A stretch of DNA of 64,000 nt from Candidatus Hydrogenedentota bacterium (GCA_018056705.1 JAGPFE010000003.1:1-64000), one strand, 5' to 3'; counted from the stretch's first letter, positions 27,465 to 36,942 are shown. The notes: generated by a model from the sequence alone, not told the origin. A program made the numbers and translations.

Positions 27465-29765
27465 ATGAAAAGTTGGATATTTTTTGGGGTATGCGCGGGG
27501 ACCATGATGCTCGGGATGGCCGCTTTGTCCGCGGAGGACGCGCAAGTGGGACAGGAACATTACGCGTTACGGGTGCATCCGGAAACGGGTGACCTGGTGT
27601 CGTTTACCGCGTTCGGCCGCGAACTGATTCATGACTGCGGCAAGCCCCGGGCCCTGTTCGGTATCCGGTTGCGGGATGACAACGGCGTCGCTACCGACCT
27701 CAGCGCCCTGGAAGCCTCGACCGTCACGCTGAAACGGGAATCGAGCGCAGACGAGGACCGGATCATAATCGGATATGAACAGTTGCGGAACCTGCCGGTT
27801 TCGGCTACCGTGACCATTCGTTGCCCCAAGTCGGGCACCATGACGTACTGGCATATTGCCACGCGGAACGAGACCGGGCAGCGACTGGAGCACATCGATT
27901 TTCCCACCGTGGTCGTTCCAGACCGGCTTGTCGGCCAGGGGGGCGATGCCCGGCTGTTCTGGCCCGCTATGGAAGGCGTGGTGGTGGAAGACATGTCCCT
28001 GCGGGAAAGCTGGTGGTGGAAATGGCGCCCGATCGAGCATCCTTCCATGGGGTGGATTGGCCTGTACCCTTCGTCGTGTCCCATGCAGTTCATGGCTTAT
28101 TACGGGCCCGACGCGGGGCTGTATCTGGCCACCCATGACGCCGAGGGGCATCCAAAAGGTATCGAGTACCACTATCATCCCGATGGCGGCATCTTCCTTG
28201 ACCTGCGGCACCTGACCAATGCCGTTCCCGACGTGGCGTATTCGCTGCCGTACGAGGTGGTCCTGGGTGGTTTCCGGGGAGACTGGTACGACGCCGCGGA
28301 GATCTACCGGGACTGGCTGGAACATTCGGACATGCCCGCGCCCCCGCGGTTCGAGGATAACCCGGCCGTGCCCGCGTGGTACGCCGAGTCCCCCGTGGTG
28401 ATCGGTTATCCCGTGCGGGGCACGAAAGACCTTGGCGACATGACGCCCAACGAGTACTATCCATACACCAACGCGCTGCCCTACTTGTTCCGGCTGGCCG
28501 AAGAACTGGACAGTCCCGTGATGGCCCTGCTGATGCACTGGGAAGGCTCGGCGCCATGGGCCCCGCCATACGTGTGGCCGCCCTATGGAGACGCGGAGGA
28601 CTTTAAGCGGTTTATCGCCGCCCTCCACGAAAAGGGCCATCTGGCAGGGCTCTACGCGAGTGGTACCGGCTATACCATCCGGAGCAACACGGATCCCTCT
28701 TACGACATGGGCCGGGAATTCGAAGAGAAACGACTGGTGGATATCGTGGTCAGGGATCCCGAAGGCAAGCCCGCGGAGAACGGGGTCTGCTGTGGCCCCC
28801 AGGCCCAGCGTATCGGGTATGACATGTGTCCGGCGAACGAATGGGTGAAAGACGTGGTGGTCCGGGAAATCGCGAAGATTCTGCCGAGCGGGGTGGACTA
28901 CCTGCAGTATTTCGATCAGAATCTTGGAGGTTCCTGCTACCGGTGTTACGCGAAGACCCATGGTCACCCGCCCGGTCCGGGCATCTGGCAGAACCAGGCC
29001 ATGTCCGACCTGTACCGTCGCATCCAGGAATGCCTGCGGCGGGCGGGATCCAGGACGGTGATCGGCTGTGAAGGAGCGGCCGGCGAGCCTTTCCGGCCTT
29101 ACCTGCTCATGAACGATAACCGGAATTACCTGAACCTGCACGCGGGCACGCCGGTGCCGGCGTACGCCTTCGTGAACCACGAGTACGTGGTAAATTTCAT
29201 GGGCAACCAGAACGCGACCCACGTTTTCGTGGACATCAAGCGCTCGCCGCTGAACCTGCACCAGCGGGTAGCCATGTCCTTCGTGGCGGGCGACCTGCTC
29301 ACGGGCATACTGAAAGGGGGCGGGAAACTCTGCTGGGAATGGAGTGGCGACTGGGACGCCGAGGGGCCCGATCACGACACGGTGATTACCCTGATGCGTA
29401 ACCTGAACGCGTGGCGTCGATTCGGAGGCAAGCCCTACCTGGCCTGGGGGCGGATGCTCAAGCCCTTCTCCGTGGAAGGCACGCGGGACATCCCGTTCAT
29501 CACGCCCCGGGATCAGCAGATTTCCATGCCGTCCCTGCTGACCTCCCGCTGGCTGCACGGTGGCCGGACGGCCCAGTTCCTGGTGAACTACACGGACACC
29601 CCCCAGGAGGTCCGTGTGGTTATCCCCGGGGAATACCGGGAAGGCTTGAAACTGGCCCGGGAACCCCACGGCACCGCGACGCCGGCCCAGGTTGCGGACG
29701 ATGGCCGCCTGCCGGTTACGGTGCCGCCCTTGTCCGCCGTCATGCTGGAGGCACCGGCGCGGTAA
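27465..29765 (+). CDS. Exported DUF6259-type glycosidase-like protein
   Basis: This 766-residue protein has a signal peptide (KSWIFFGVCAGTMMLGMAALSA). An N-terminal beta-sandwich (about 25-280; YALRVHPETGDLVSF, FPTVVVPDRLVGQGGDARLFWP) precedes a TIM-barrel region (about 310-640). The barrel includes LMHWEGSAPWAPP, GLYASGTGYT, YLQYFDQNLGG and VIGCEGAAGEPF; the Asp of FDQN and the Glu of GCEGA are plausible catalytic residues by analogy with GH36/GH31-like enzymes. A beta-rich C-terminal domain ends in LPPLSAVMLEAP-like sequence. The family is uncharacterised as far as I know. It belongs to the set of exported carbohydrate enzymes in this half of the window. Confidence 0.7.
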   Translation: MKSWIFFGVCAGTMMLGMAALSAEDAQVGQEHYALRVHPETGDLVSFTAFGRELIHDCGKPRALFGIRLRDDNGVATDLSALEASTVTLKRESSADEDRIIIGYEQLRNLPVSATVTIRCPKSGTMTYWHIATRNETGQRLEHIDFPTVVVPDRLVGQGGDARLFWPAMEGVVVEDMSLRESWWWKWRPIEHPSMGWIGLYPSSCPMQFMAYYGPDAGLYLATHDAEGHPKGIEYHYHPDGGIFLDLRHLTNAVPDVAYSLPYEVVLGGFRGDWYDAAEIYRDWLEHSDMPAPPRFEDNPAVPAWYAESPVVIGYPVRGTKDLGDMTPNEYYPYTNALPYLFRLAEELDSPVMALLMHWEGSAPWAPPYVWPPYGDAEDFKRFIAALHEKGHLAGLYASGTGYTIRSNTDPSYDMGREFEEKRLVDIVVRDPEGKPAENGVCCGPQAQRIGYDMCPANEWVKDVVVREIAKILPSGVDYLQYFDQNLGGSCYRCYAKTHGHPPGPGIWQNQAMSDLYRRIQECLRRAGSRTVIGCEGAAGEPFRPYLLMNDNRNYLNLHAGTPVPAYAFVNHEYVVNFMGNQNATHVFVDIKRSPLNLHQRVAMSFVAGDLLTGILKGGGKLCWEWSGDWDAEGPDHDTVITLMRNLNAWRRFGGKPYLAWGRMLKPFSVEGTRDIPFITPRDQQISMPSLLTSRWLHGGRTAQFLVNYTDTPQEVRVVIPGEYREGLKLAREPHGTATPAQVADDGRLPVTVPPLSAVMLEAPAR

Positions 29766-29787
29766 GGGGGGCTGGCGGGACGGATGC

Positions 29788-30567
29788 TCAGTGCCGCGCG
29801 GCAACCATGGCAAGGCCCAGCAGCCCCGTCAACATCACGAGCAGATCGCTCCAGGGAAAGGGTGTTAAACCCGGTTGCTTGCCCGCGAACCGGGCCAGGC
29901 ACCCGCATCCCTGGCGGATGGCCACCCCCAGTTCGGCGTAAGAAAGTTGCCCATCTCCGTCCAGGTCCAGTTGATTGAAGAGGTCCCGGGACAGGCCAGA
30001 GACCGCGGCGGTGGCTTCCTCGAAACTGATGAAGCCATCACGGTTCGTGTCCACGCCGTTCAGGGAAGCACTCAGCATCGCGCGGAGTTGCTGCGCGGTC
30101 ATGGTGGCTTCCTGTTTCTGGGGGATGGCCGTGACCACGTCGGGCCCCTTAATTTCTTCCCCCGTAAGTCGATACAGCAGGTACCCGGAGATCTGCTGGG
30201 AGTCCTTGCTGTTCTGGGCGACCGTGACCCGGTAGGAAAAACGAATCGGGAAAGCAGGCACGCTGATGTACGCCCACTCGATCCTGCCCGGCGTCTTTCC
30301 GGGGATAATGGGAGGCACGGCCGATTCGCCCGGGGTCGTGGACTTGAACTGCCAGCCGCCGGGAAGGATTTCCACCCCGCCCAGGGCGTTGACCGTTCCC
30401 GAGCCACTGGCCGTAATGGTCAGGGTGACCACGACTTCCTGGCCCGGCGTGTATTCCGCCGGTTCAACCGTCCGCGCGAGCGTCAGGGTGACCGGCTGGG
30501 CAATCACCTCTCCTGGTACCAGGCAGGTAATCACCACCGGCAACCATACCATGGCCTGTGTCATCAT
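29788..30567 (-). CDS. Exported EF-hand protein with C-terminal membrane anchor
   Basis: The protein has about 259 residues. Start ATG 30567 follows a GGGGGG tract and gives the signal peptide MMTQAMVWLPVVITCLVPGE; ATG 30603 is an upstream alternative. Residues 25-150 form a BatD/CARDB-like beta-sandwich (LTLARTVEPAEYTPGQEVVVTL and the following strands). Two EF-hand loops follow: DTNRDGFISFEE and DLDGDGQLSYAE. After the CGCL segment comes a hydrophobic helix (DLLVMLTGLLGLAMVA) ending in ARH, probably a C-terminal anchor. A calcium-dependent surface role is likely but no partner is known. It is convergent with the DUF6259 gene. Confidence 0.65.
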   Translation of the reverse strand: MMTQAMVWLPVVITCLVPGEVIAQPVTLTLARTVEPAEYTPGQEVVVTLTITASGSGTVNALGGVEILPGGWQFKSTTPGESAVPPIIPGKTPGRIEWAYISVPAFPIRFSYRVTVAQNSKDSQQISGYLLYRLTGEEIKGPDVVTAIPQKQEATMTAQQLRAMLSASLNGVDTNRDGFISFEEATAAVSGLSRDLFNQLDLDGDGQLSYAELGVAIRQGCGCLARFAGKQPGLTPFPWSDLLVMLTGLLGLAMVAARH

Positions 30568-30674
30568 ACGTATGCCCCCCGTTTTTGACCGAATACGCGT
30601 CATACATATTCCACCGGGCCAGTACCAGGGATAACTACTCCATATGATACCGTAAAAAGGCGTCCCCGTTTCTG

Positions 30675-32273
30675 TCAGAGGCTGCTTTTGCACAGGGCCT
30701 TGAAAAGCTTGTATTCCACGCTGTCCACGAGGGCCATGAAGGACGCCGAGATGATGTTCTCGGATACGCCCACCGTGCTCCAGGTTTCCTCGTTGTCTCC
30801 GGATTCGATCAGCACCCGGGTTTTGGCGCGGGTGGCCAGTTTACCATCCAGGATGCGCACCTTGAAGTCTTCCAGGCGCACCTCGGCGATCTGGGGATAG
30901 CATTTCTCCAGGGCCTTGCGCAGCGCGTTGTTCAGGGCGTCCACCGGGCCGTGTCCCTCGGATACCGTGTGTTCGATGACACCGCCGGGCAGTTCCACCT
31001 TGACGGTGGCCTCGGAAATGGGCTCTCCGCCGGAGCCGTTCTGGTTGACCCGGGCGTGGAATGAAATGGTCCGGAAAAAGGGCTTGAAGTGGTCCAGTTC
31101 ACGCCGGATCAGCAGTTCCAGGGACCCGTCGGCCCCTTCGAATTCAAACCCGTCGTTTTCGAGGGTTTTAATTTTGGCGAGGATGCGGCGCGTGGCCGGG
31201 CTGTCTTTTTCCAGCGTGATCCCCAGTTCGGCGGCCTTCTGAATCAGGCTGGACCGTCCCGACACTTCGCTCACGGTGACCCGGGTATGGTTACCGACCA
31301 GGGCAGGATCGATGTGCTCGTAACTGGTCTTGAGTTTCCGCACGGCGTCCGCGTGCATGCCCCCCTTGTGGGTGAAGGCGTCCCGGCCGACGTAGGGCGC
31401 GAAATCCCGGGGCATCATGTTGGCCAGTTCCGCGATCAGGTGCGACTTCCGGGTCAGTCGCGCGAGCCGTTCGGGCGGCAGCACGGCATACCCCATCTTC
31501 AGCTGCAGGTTGGGGATGATGGTGCACAGGTTGGCGTTTCCCGTGCGTTCCCCGTAGCCGTTCATGGTGCCCTGCACGATGACCGCACCTTCGCGGACGG
31601 CCATGAGCGTGTTGGCTACCGCGCACCCGGTATCGTCGTGGGTGTGGATACCAATGATCGCGTCGGGAAAACGCTGCCGGACGGCCCGGGTGGCTTCCTG
31701 GACCTCAAAGGGCAACCGTCCGCCGTTGGTTTCGCACAGGTGCAGCGAATGCGCGCCGGCTTCCAGGGCGACGGCCAGCACGGCCAGGGCGTACTCGGGA
31801 TCGTCGAAGTAGCCGTCGAAGAAATGCTCGGCGTCCAGGAACACGTTCCGTTTATGGGCGGCCAGGAAACGGACGGATTCTTCGACGATGCGCAGGTTTT
31901 CCTCGAGCGATACGCCAAGTACTTCCCGAACATGCATGCGGGAGGTTTTCGCGAAAATAGTGACTACCGGGGTTTTGGCGTCGAGCAGGGCCTGGATATT
32001 GGGGTCGTCCTCCACGGCCCTGCGGGGATGACGGGTGCTCCCGAAGGCGGCCATTACGGCGTTTTCGAGTTTGAGATCCCGGACCCGTTCGAACAGTTCG
32101 ACAGCCTTGGGATTCGATCCCGGCTGGCCACCTTCGATGTAATGAAACCCCAGCAGATCCAGGGCCTTGACCACCTGGACCTGGTCCTCGGCGGAAAACT
32201 TGACTCCCGCGCCCTGGGCCCCGTCTCGAAGGGTAGTATCGTAAACGTATATCTGTTGCTTTTTCTGTTTCAT
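30675..32273 (-). CDS. cimA: (R)-citramalate synthase
   Basis: This 532-residue enzyme condenses acetyl-CoA and pyruvate to citramalate, a threonine-independent entry into isoleucine synthesis. The DTTLRDGAQG signature is at residues 12-21. HTHDDTGCAVANTL and GTMNGYGERTGNANL show the metal-binding HxH and catalytic regions. HKGGMHADAV, then a C-terminal LeuA-dimer regulatory domain (from about 400; VKVELPGGVIEHTVSEGHGPVDAL), follow. The TIGR00977-type CimA pattern is distinguished from LeuA by FDGYFDDPEYAL and GGQPGSNPKA. The start ATG 32273 has only a weak GGGG site. The next gene upstream on the same strand ends 53 bp away. Confidence 0.92.
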   Translation of the reverse strand: MKQKKQQIYVYDTTLRDGAQGAGVKFSAEDQVQVVKALDLLGFHYIEGGQPGSNPKAVELFERVRDLKLENAVMAAFGSTRHPRRAVEDDPNIQALLDAKTPVVTIFAKTSRMHVREVLGVSLEENLRIVEESVRFLAAHKRNVFLDAEHFFDGYFDDPEYALAVLAVALEAGAHSLHLCETNGGRLPFEVQEATRAVRQRFPDAIIGIHTHDDTGCAVANTLMAVREGAVIVQGTMNGYGERTGNANLCTIIPNLQLKMGYAVLPPERLARLTRKSHLIAELANMMPRDFAPYVGRDAFTHKGGMHADAVRKLKTSYEHIDPALVGNHTRVTVSEVSGRSSLIQKAAELGITLEKDSPATRRILAKIKTLENDGFEFEGADGSLELLIRRELDHFKPFFRTISFHARVNQNGSGGEPISEATVKVELPGGVIEHTVSEGHGPVDALNNALRKALEKCYPQIAEVRLEDFKVRILDGKLATRAKTRVLIESGDNEETWSTVGVSENIISASFMALVDSVEYKLFKALCKSSL

Positions 32274-32326
32274 GGTTGAACCCCGTTACCGGACGTTTTC
32301 GGGTGGAACGCGCTTTTCGTCCGGAT

Positions 32327-33547
32327 TCAGAAACGTATGGTTGCTTCACGGAAAAACCGACGGACGAGGGTATATCCTTCCGGAATCAATATGCCGCTGG
32401 AAGCGGCGATACCCTCCGAATATCCGGCGGCTTCGGAATTGGGAATACCCGGGCCGGCGATACCGAAGGGTACCGGCCCTCCGGCATGGGTCTTGGTGGA
32501 AATCAGGGTGAAATGATCCGGGGCGACCAGCAGGCGCGTATCGCCCTGTCGGCTGGCGTAATCCAGGCAGGGCGCGACCACCCGGGCGTCAAAATCGGTA
32601 ATGGCCTGGATCTTGAGGTCGACCCGGCCCTGGTGAGCGGTTTCATCCGGGGCTTCAACGTGGATATAGGCCACGTCATGCCGACCGAGGGCGTCGAGCG
32701 CGGCGGCAACTTTTCCCTCGTAGTTGGTATCCAGCCAGCCCGTCGCGCCCGGAACCCGGATAATTTCCATGCCCGCGCAGACGCCGATACCGCGCACGAG
32801 ATCCACCGCTGAAATGACGGCGCCGCTCAATCCGTGGGTTTCCCGGAAGGGGGCCATTCTGGGCGCGAGGCCCTGTCCCCATAACCAGACGGAGGTGGCG
32901 GGCAATTTACCCGATGCGACGCGATTTCGGTTTACCGGATGATCGGCAAGCACATCTCGGGACGCGGCCATGATTTCCTGGAGGACATCTCCACCGGGTC
33001 CGGCAGGCAGGTATGGCGTGTATGCCTGCCCCGTGATATTGTGCGGCGGCTCGCACGCGACCCGGGCCAGGGTCTCGGTATCCCGCGTGCCGCCTGGAAA
33101 GATCGCCAGGTGACGATAACTCACCCCCGCGTTGAACCGGACGCCGAAGCGCGCGCCCAGGGCGTCGTTGAGCGCGCCGATCAGTTCCGCCGCTTCTTCC
33201 GAGGAAATGTGTCCCGCGGTGAAATCCACCATGACCCCATCGGCCAGGGTGACGAGATTGCAACGGAACGCTACATCCCGCGGCCCGAGGTGAATTCCCT
33301 GGCTGGCGGCCTCGATGGGCGCCCGCCCGGTGAATACTTCGCGCGGGTTGTACCCGAACAGGGACAGGTTACCGATATCGCTACCGGGCGGCAGGCCTTC
33401 TGGAATCGGGCAATACAGGCCGATTACCCCCCGGCGGGCCAGTTCGTCCATGGCCGGCGTGGAGGCCGATTCCAAGGGGGTCTTCCCGCCCAGTTCCTCG
33501 AGCGGGTGATCCGCCATGCCGTCACCGATGAGCACGAGATATTTCAC
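32327..33547 (-). CDS. ApgM-like phosphotransferase (proposed homoserine kinase family)
   Basis: This 406-residue member of the archaeal-type cofactor-independent phosphoglycerate mutase family has an alkaline phosphatase fold. Metal/active-site elements are GDGMADHP at residues 8-15, the nucleophile Ser in GSDIGNLSLFGY (about 55), HVEAPDETAHQG near 297 and APDHFT near 343. The bacterial subgroup with this organisation has been proposed as a non-orthologous homoserine kinase (TIGR02535). Its placement next to cimA, another gene of the aspartate/branched-chain amino acid network, fits that, but 2,3-PGA mutase activity is equally possible. Confidence 0.8.
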   Translation of the reverse strand: MKYLVLIGDGMADHPLEELGGKTPLESASTPAMDELARRGVIGLYCPIPEGLPPGSDIGNLSLFGYNPREVFTGRAPIEAASQGIHLGPRDVAFRCNLVTLADGVMVDFTAGHISSEEAAELIGALNDALGARFGVRFNAGVSYRHLAIFPGGTRDTETLARVACEPPHNITGQAYTPYLPAGPGGDVLQEIMAASRDVLADHPVNRNRVASGKLPATSVWLWGQGLAPRMAPFRETHGLSGAVISAVDLVRGIGVCAGMEIIRVPGATGWLDTNYEGKVAAALDALGRHDVAYIHVEAPDETAHQGRVDLKIQAITDFDARVVAPCLDYASRQGDTRLLVAPDHFTLISTKTHAGGPVPFGIAGPGIPNSEAAGYSEGIAASSGILIPEGYTLVRRFFREATIRF

Positions 33548-33730
33548 GGTCAGTCCTGCCTGTTGTCTTTCCGGGCCGTTACGGAGACCGGAGATGAAAA
33601 CTTAATACTTAACAACGATTCCTTATACCTTATTCAATATTTTACGCCTTCAGGGGGGAAAACCGGAAATCCCCGGATTCGATATCCAGTACAATATTAA
33701 TGTGACAGGAAATCCGCAGGAGAACAGGAA

Positions 33731-34168
33731 ATGTTTTTTGCGCTGCTCAGTGTGACCCTGCTGATATCGCTGGCAACCAGTTACGGGGTGAGCCGGGTAT
33801 TCCGGCACCCGATCCAGTCTATCCTGGACCGGGTGGTGTCGTCCGAAATCAGCGGGGCCTGGCGCCGGTATCTCGAGTTCGCGATTATCGTGGTAGGAGT
33901 GTCGGGCGGCGTGCGGATCTCGGAACTGGAACGGTATATTACCCGGGAAGGCGTGGACGCGGAGCCGTTACGGCTGACGCCGGAACGCTGGATCCTGGAG
34001 GTGTATCGAACGCTGGTGGACACACTGTCCAGTATCGCGTGGATGCTGCTGGTGTTCTTTATTTTCGCCCTGATCGCGTACGTGCTGGTCCGGGGTTTCG
34101 AGATGCGCCGGTTACCCTTGGCGGGGTCTGCCGCGCAATCCAGGCCGCCCGACCCGCCGGCGTCTTGA
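33731..34168 (+). CDS. Small integral membrane protein of unknown function
   Basis: This 145-residue protein starts at ATG 33731 with AGGAG and CAGGAA before it. It has hydrophobic segments at residues 1-20 (FFALLSVTLLISLATSYGV), a weaker one near 48-62 (LEFAIIVVGVSGGV) and a strong one at about 100-120 (WMLLVFFIFALIAYVLV). A soluble loop of about 40 residues and a Pro-rich tail complete it. It is not recognised. A TACAAT at 33690-33695 may be its -10 element. It is divergent from the ApgM-like gene. Confidence 0.65.
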   Translation: MFFALLSVTLLISLATSYGVSRVFRHPIQSILDRVVSSEISGAWRRYLEFAIIVVGVSGGVRISELERYITREGVDAEPLRLTPERWILEVYRTLVDTLSSIAWMLLVFFIFALIAYVLVRGFEMRRLPLAGSAAQSRPPDPPAS

Positions 34169-34172
34169 ATGG

Positions 34173-35777
34173 TTATTCCAGGTATCCCATCCGTCGGAGG
34201 CGCTCTTCCAGTTCGGTTTCCTCTTCGGGCGTGAGGAAACGCCGGGTATCACGGGTTGCCGGAAAAAGGCCTCGTGGCGTGTCCGGATCTTGATCAACCG
34301 CGCTCAGCAGGCTGGATCCTTCCAGGTCGGGAACAGCATGGCCCAGCGCGTCCAGAATCGTAGGCGTGATATCCGTGAGACGTGGAGTGGCCCGCCGGCA
34401 GCGGGCGTTCATGGCCAGGAATGCCGGGTTGCGGTGCACGCCATTAAATCCCTGTTCCCTTCCTCCCGTGAAAGCGCTGGGATCCAGGATCCGCGTCGCG
34501 TCGCCGCCATGCCAGCGGCCAAAAACCCAGGGGTATCCATTGATCTCCGCGGGCTCGATCAGGATATCCGGCGCGCGATCTGCCGCGGGGCCGTCGTATA
34601 CCTCCCATCGGGGGATGGCGCGTTTCACGGGTTCCCATGTTTCCAGCAGGGAACACAGTTCCAGGGTGGTGTCCCGGCGCGATGCGGGCGGGATGAGGCC
34701 GCCGGGATCGCGTCCCGCCACGTTCAGTCGAACGGATGGGAAATAGGCCAGTTCTTCGGACCACGCGCGGGTATGGGTCCAGTCGATGCCGCCAAACCGT
34801 GCCAGGGCTTCAAGTCCCATGACCTTGCCGGGAAACCATCGGGCGAGGGCGCTTCGCCATCGTGCCGGCGTTCCCCGGAGCAGGGCCTGTTTGAGTCGAG
34901 CCGCGGGATGCGCCCGCCGCCGCAGCCAGCCGTGAGACTCCAGGAAACGGTTCAGGCTGGCCTGGTGAATGCCCGCTCCGGTGAAGCCGTGATCCGATAC
35001 CACCATGATCAGCGTTTCGTCGTCCGCGCGCTTCATGACCTGTCCGAGGAAAACGTCGAGTTGCCGGTACATCCGGAGTATAACGGTGGAGAGCGTTTCG
35101 TCCGGCTGGAAGCGGGGACTTGCCGGATCCATGAACATCCAGCAATGGTGCGAAGCGGCGTCTGCTTCGCCCAGCACGCACATGAAGAAGTCCCAGGGTT
35201 CGTCTTCCAGGATGTCCAGCGCGACGCGGCACTTGTCTTCCAGTCGACGGGCGAGGTGTCGCGCGAACCGATGGTGCCATCCGGGACGGTCGGTGAAATG
35301 CTCATCGGCGTCGGCGTACCGCCAGGCGCGGGCCCGGTCCAGCAGCGTTTCGGGGTACACGTGGGAACGCGCGACGGCGCCACCCATGGGCGAATCGAAC
35401 CCCGAGATCATGACGCCGTTCAGGGGCGTGGCGGGCCAGGTGGCCGGCACGCCCAGCACGGCGCATCGCGCGCCCCCGTCGGATAAATAATCCCAGGCAG
35501 CGGGAACCAGCCGGTCAGCCCCGGTCAGGAATCGCAATATCCTGGTTCCCGGTGGAATGAAGGTGAAATCCGGAATGCCGTGCCGACCTGGATTGACCCC
35601 GGTAACGCAGGTGGTCCATGCCGGGAAAGTGACCGGTGGCGTTACACCTTCCAGGGGACCAAGGTAGCCCCCGGCCGCGGTAAGACTCCGGAGATGAGGT
35701 AAGTGCCCCGCGTCTACCCAGCGCGCGATGAGACCAGGATCCGCTCCATCCCAGCCCAGTATCCAGACCCGTTTCAT
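34173..35777 (-). CDS. Alkaline-phosphatase-superfamily phosphohydrolase
   Basis: This 534-residue protein of the type I phosphodiesterase/nucleotide pyrophosphatase group (COG3379-like) has metal-binding Asp in GWDGADPGLI (residues 7-16). The nucleophile Thr is probably in FPAWTTCVTGVNPG, and the later metal sites are in VVSDHGFTGAGIHQ. NGVHRNPAFLAMN near the end gives the last His. It hydrolyses a phosphate ester of unknown identity. No signal peptide is seen, so it is likely cytoplasmic. The start is ATG 35777, as the first 15 residues (MKRVWILGWDGADPG) match the family N-terminus. It is convergent with the small membrane protein, with 4 bp between stops. Confidence 0.85.
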   Translation of the reverse strand: MKRVWILGWDGADPGLIARWVDAGHLPHLRSLTAAGGYLGPLEGVTPPVTFPAWTTCVTGVNPGRHGIPDFTFIPPGTRILRFLTGADRLVPAAWDYLSDGGARCAVLGVPATWPATPLNGVMISGFDSPMGGAVARSHVYPETLLDRARAWRYADADEHFTDRPGWHHRFARHLARRLEDKCRVALDILEDEPWDFFMCVLGEADAASHHCWMFMDPASPRFQPDETLSTVILRMYRQLDVFLGQVMKRADDETLIMVVSDHGFTGAGIHQASLNRFLESHGWLRRRAHPAARLKQALLRGTPARWRSALARWFPGKVMGLEALARFGGIDWTHTRAWSEELAYFPSVRLNVAGRDPGGLIPPASRRDTTLELCSLLETWEPVKRAIPRWEVYDGPAADRAPDILIEPAEINGYPWVFGRWHGGDATRILDPSAFTGGREQGFNGVHRNPAFLAMNARCRRATPRLTDITPTILDALGHAVPDLEGSSLLSAVDQDPDTPRGLFPATRDTRRFLTPEEETELEERLRRMGYLE

Positions 35778-35921
35778 GACATGGCACTGCTCCAGAGTTA
35801 TTGTAGCGAACATCTGCGTGGTTCCGAAGGCTGACCGGGAACAGAAAAACCAGGCGCGAGGTTTGAATTTATCAGATTTATGACTTCAGAATGACGTACT
35901 GAACCATGGGAGGTAGAGAGC

Positions 35922-36920
35922 ATGCGCGCGTGGCGGTTTCACGAGCCGGGCGATATCCGTAACCTGGTGCTGGAAGAAGTGCCCGATCCGGAATCGGGGC
36001 CCGATGAATCCCTGGTCCGCGTGGAAACAGCGGCATTGAACCCGGCAGACCGGTACCTCGTTCAGGGACAGTATCCCCGAGCGGGTAAACCGCCCTTTAC
36101 CCCGGGACGGGATGGGGCGGGGGTGGTCGTCAAGCCTGGGAATTCAGGCCGGTTTAAGGCGGGGGATCGGGTGTGCGTGCTGGGTGGACTGACGGGCATC
36201 TCCAGCCCGGGGCTGCTGGCCGAATATTGCGCCGTCCCGGATGCCTGGCTCGCGCCGGTTCCTGACGGCTGGACGATGGAGGAAGCCGCGGCGGGGCCGC
36301 TGACGCTGCTTACGGCATGGCGGGCGTTACGGGTACGTGGGGAACTGCGGTCCGGCGAAACGGTACTGGTGACCGGGGCTTCCGGGGGCGTGGGATCGGC
36401 CGCGGTAATGCTGGCCTCTGGGCTTGGCGCAAGGGTGCTGGCCCTGTCCCGGGATCCCGCCAAGCGGAATACCCTGGTTTCCCTGGGGGCAGCCGTCGCC
36501 CTGGATGCCGCCGCGCCGGATATCGAGAAGCAGGTAAAGTCGGTTGCTCCCGAAGGGATTTCCCTCGTAGTGGAAAATCTTGGTGGCCCCTGGCTGGACC
36601 GTTGCCTGCGGATGGTGGCTCCCCATGGCCGCGTAATGGTGGTGGGATTGCTTGCCGGCCTCACGGCGGAGGTCACCATCGGCCTGCTGATTCACAAGAA
36701 CCTCCGGGTGGAAGGGCTCAGCGTGAGCGCGTACGCGCCGGAGGAAGCGGACCATGCCTGGCGGGAGATTACGGGCCTGCTGGCTAGGACAGGCAGAAAA
36801 CCGGTGATAGATCGGGTTTTTGATTTTGAGTCGGTTCAGGCCGCCTTCGATCGACTGGCCGAGGGGCCACTGGGCAAAGTGGTCATCCGGGTGGGCACAG
36901 CGTCCGTTCAGATTGAATAA
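35922..36920 (+). CDS. NADPH:quinone oxidoreductase-like MDR protein
   Basis: This 332-residue zinc-independent medium-chain dehydrogenase/reductase related to QorA has a GroES-like domain with ALNPADRYLVQGQYP. The Rossmann loop VLVTGASGGVGSAAVMLA is at about residues 146-163, and VVENLGGPWLDRCL and GRVMVVGLLAG follow. It lacks structural zinc cysteines. It probably reduces quinones or enones with NADPH; the exact substrate is unknown. Start ATG 35922 follows GGGAGG. It is monocistronic, with a terminator immediately after the stop. Confidence 0.87.
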   Translation: MRAWRFHEPGDIRNLVLEEVPDPESGPDESLVRVETAALNPADRYLVQGQYPRAGKPPFTPGRDGAGVVVKPGNSGRFKAGDRVCVLGGLTGISSPGLLAEYCAVPDAWLAPVPDGWTMEEAAAGPLTLLTAWRALRVRGELRSGETVLVTGASGGVGSAAVMLASGLGARVLALSRDPAKRNTLVSLGAAVALDAAAPDIEKQVKSVAPEGISLVVENLGGPWLDRCLRMVAPHGRVMVVGLLAGLTAEVTIGLLIHKNLRVEGLSVSAYAPEEADHAWREITGLLARTGRKPVIDRVFDFESVQAAFDRLAEGPLGKVVIRVGTASVQIE

Positions 36921-36942
36921 AACGCAAGATATTGCGTTTTCC
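36921..36942 (+). terminator. Rho-independent terminator after quinone oxidoreductase
   Basis: AACGCAA (36921-36927), loop GATA, TTGCGTT (36932-36938), followed by TTCC. Confidence 0.65.

Noticed and set aside
34290..35486. Long plus-strand open frame opposite the phosphohydrolase gene
   Set aside because: It is antisense to a gene with clear motifs; GC-rich DNA often gives long shadow frames.
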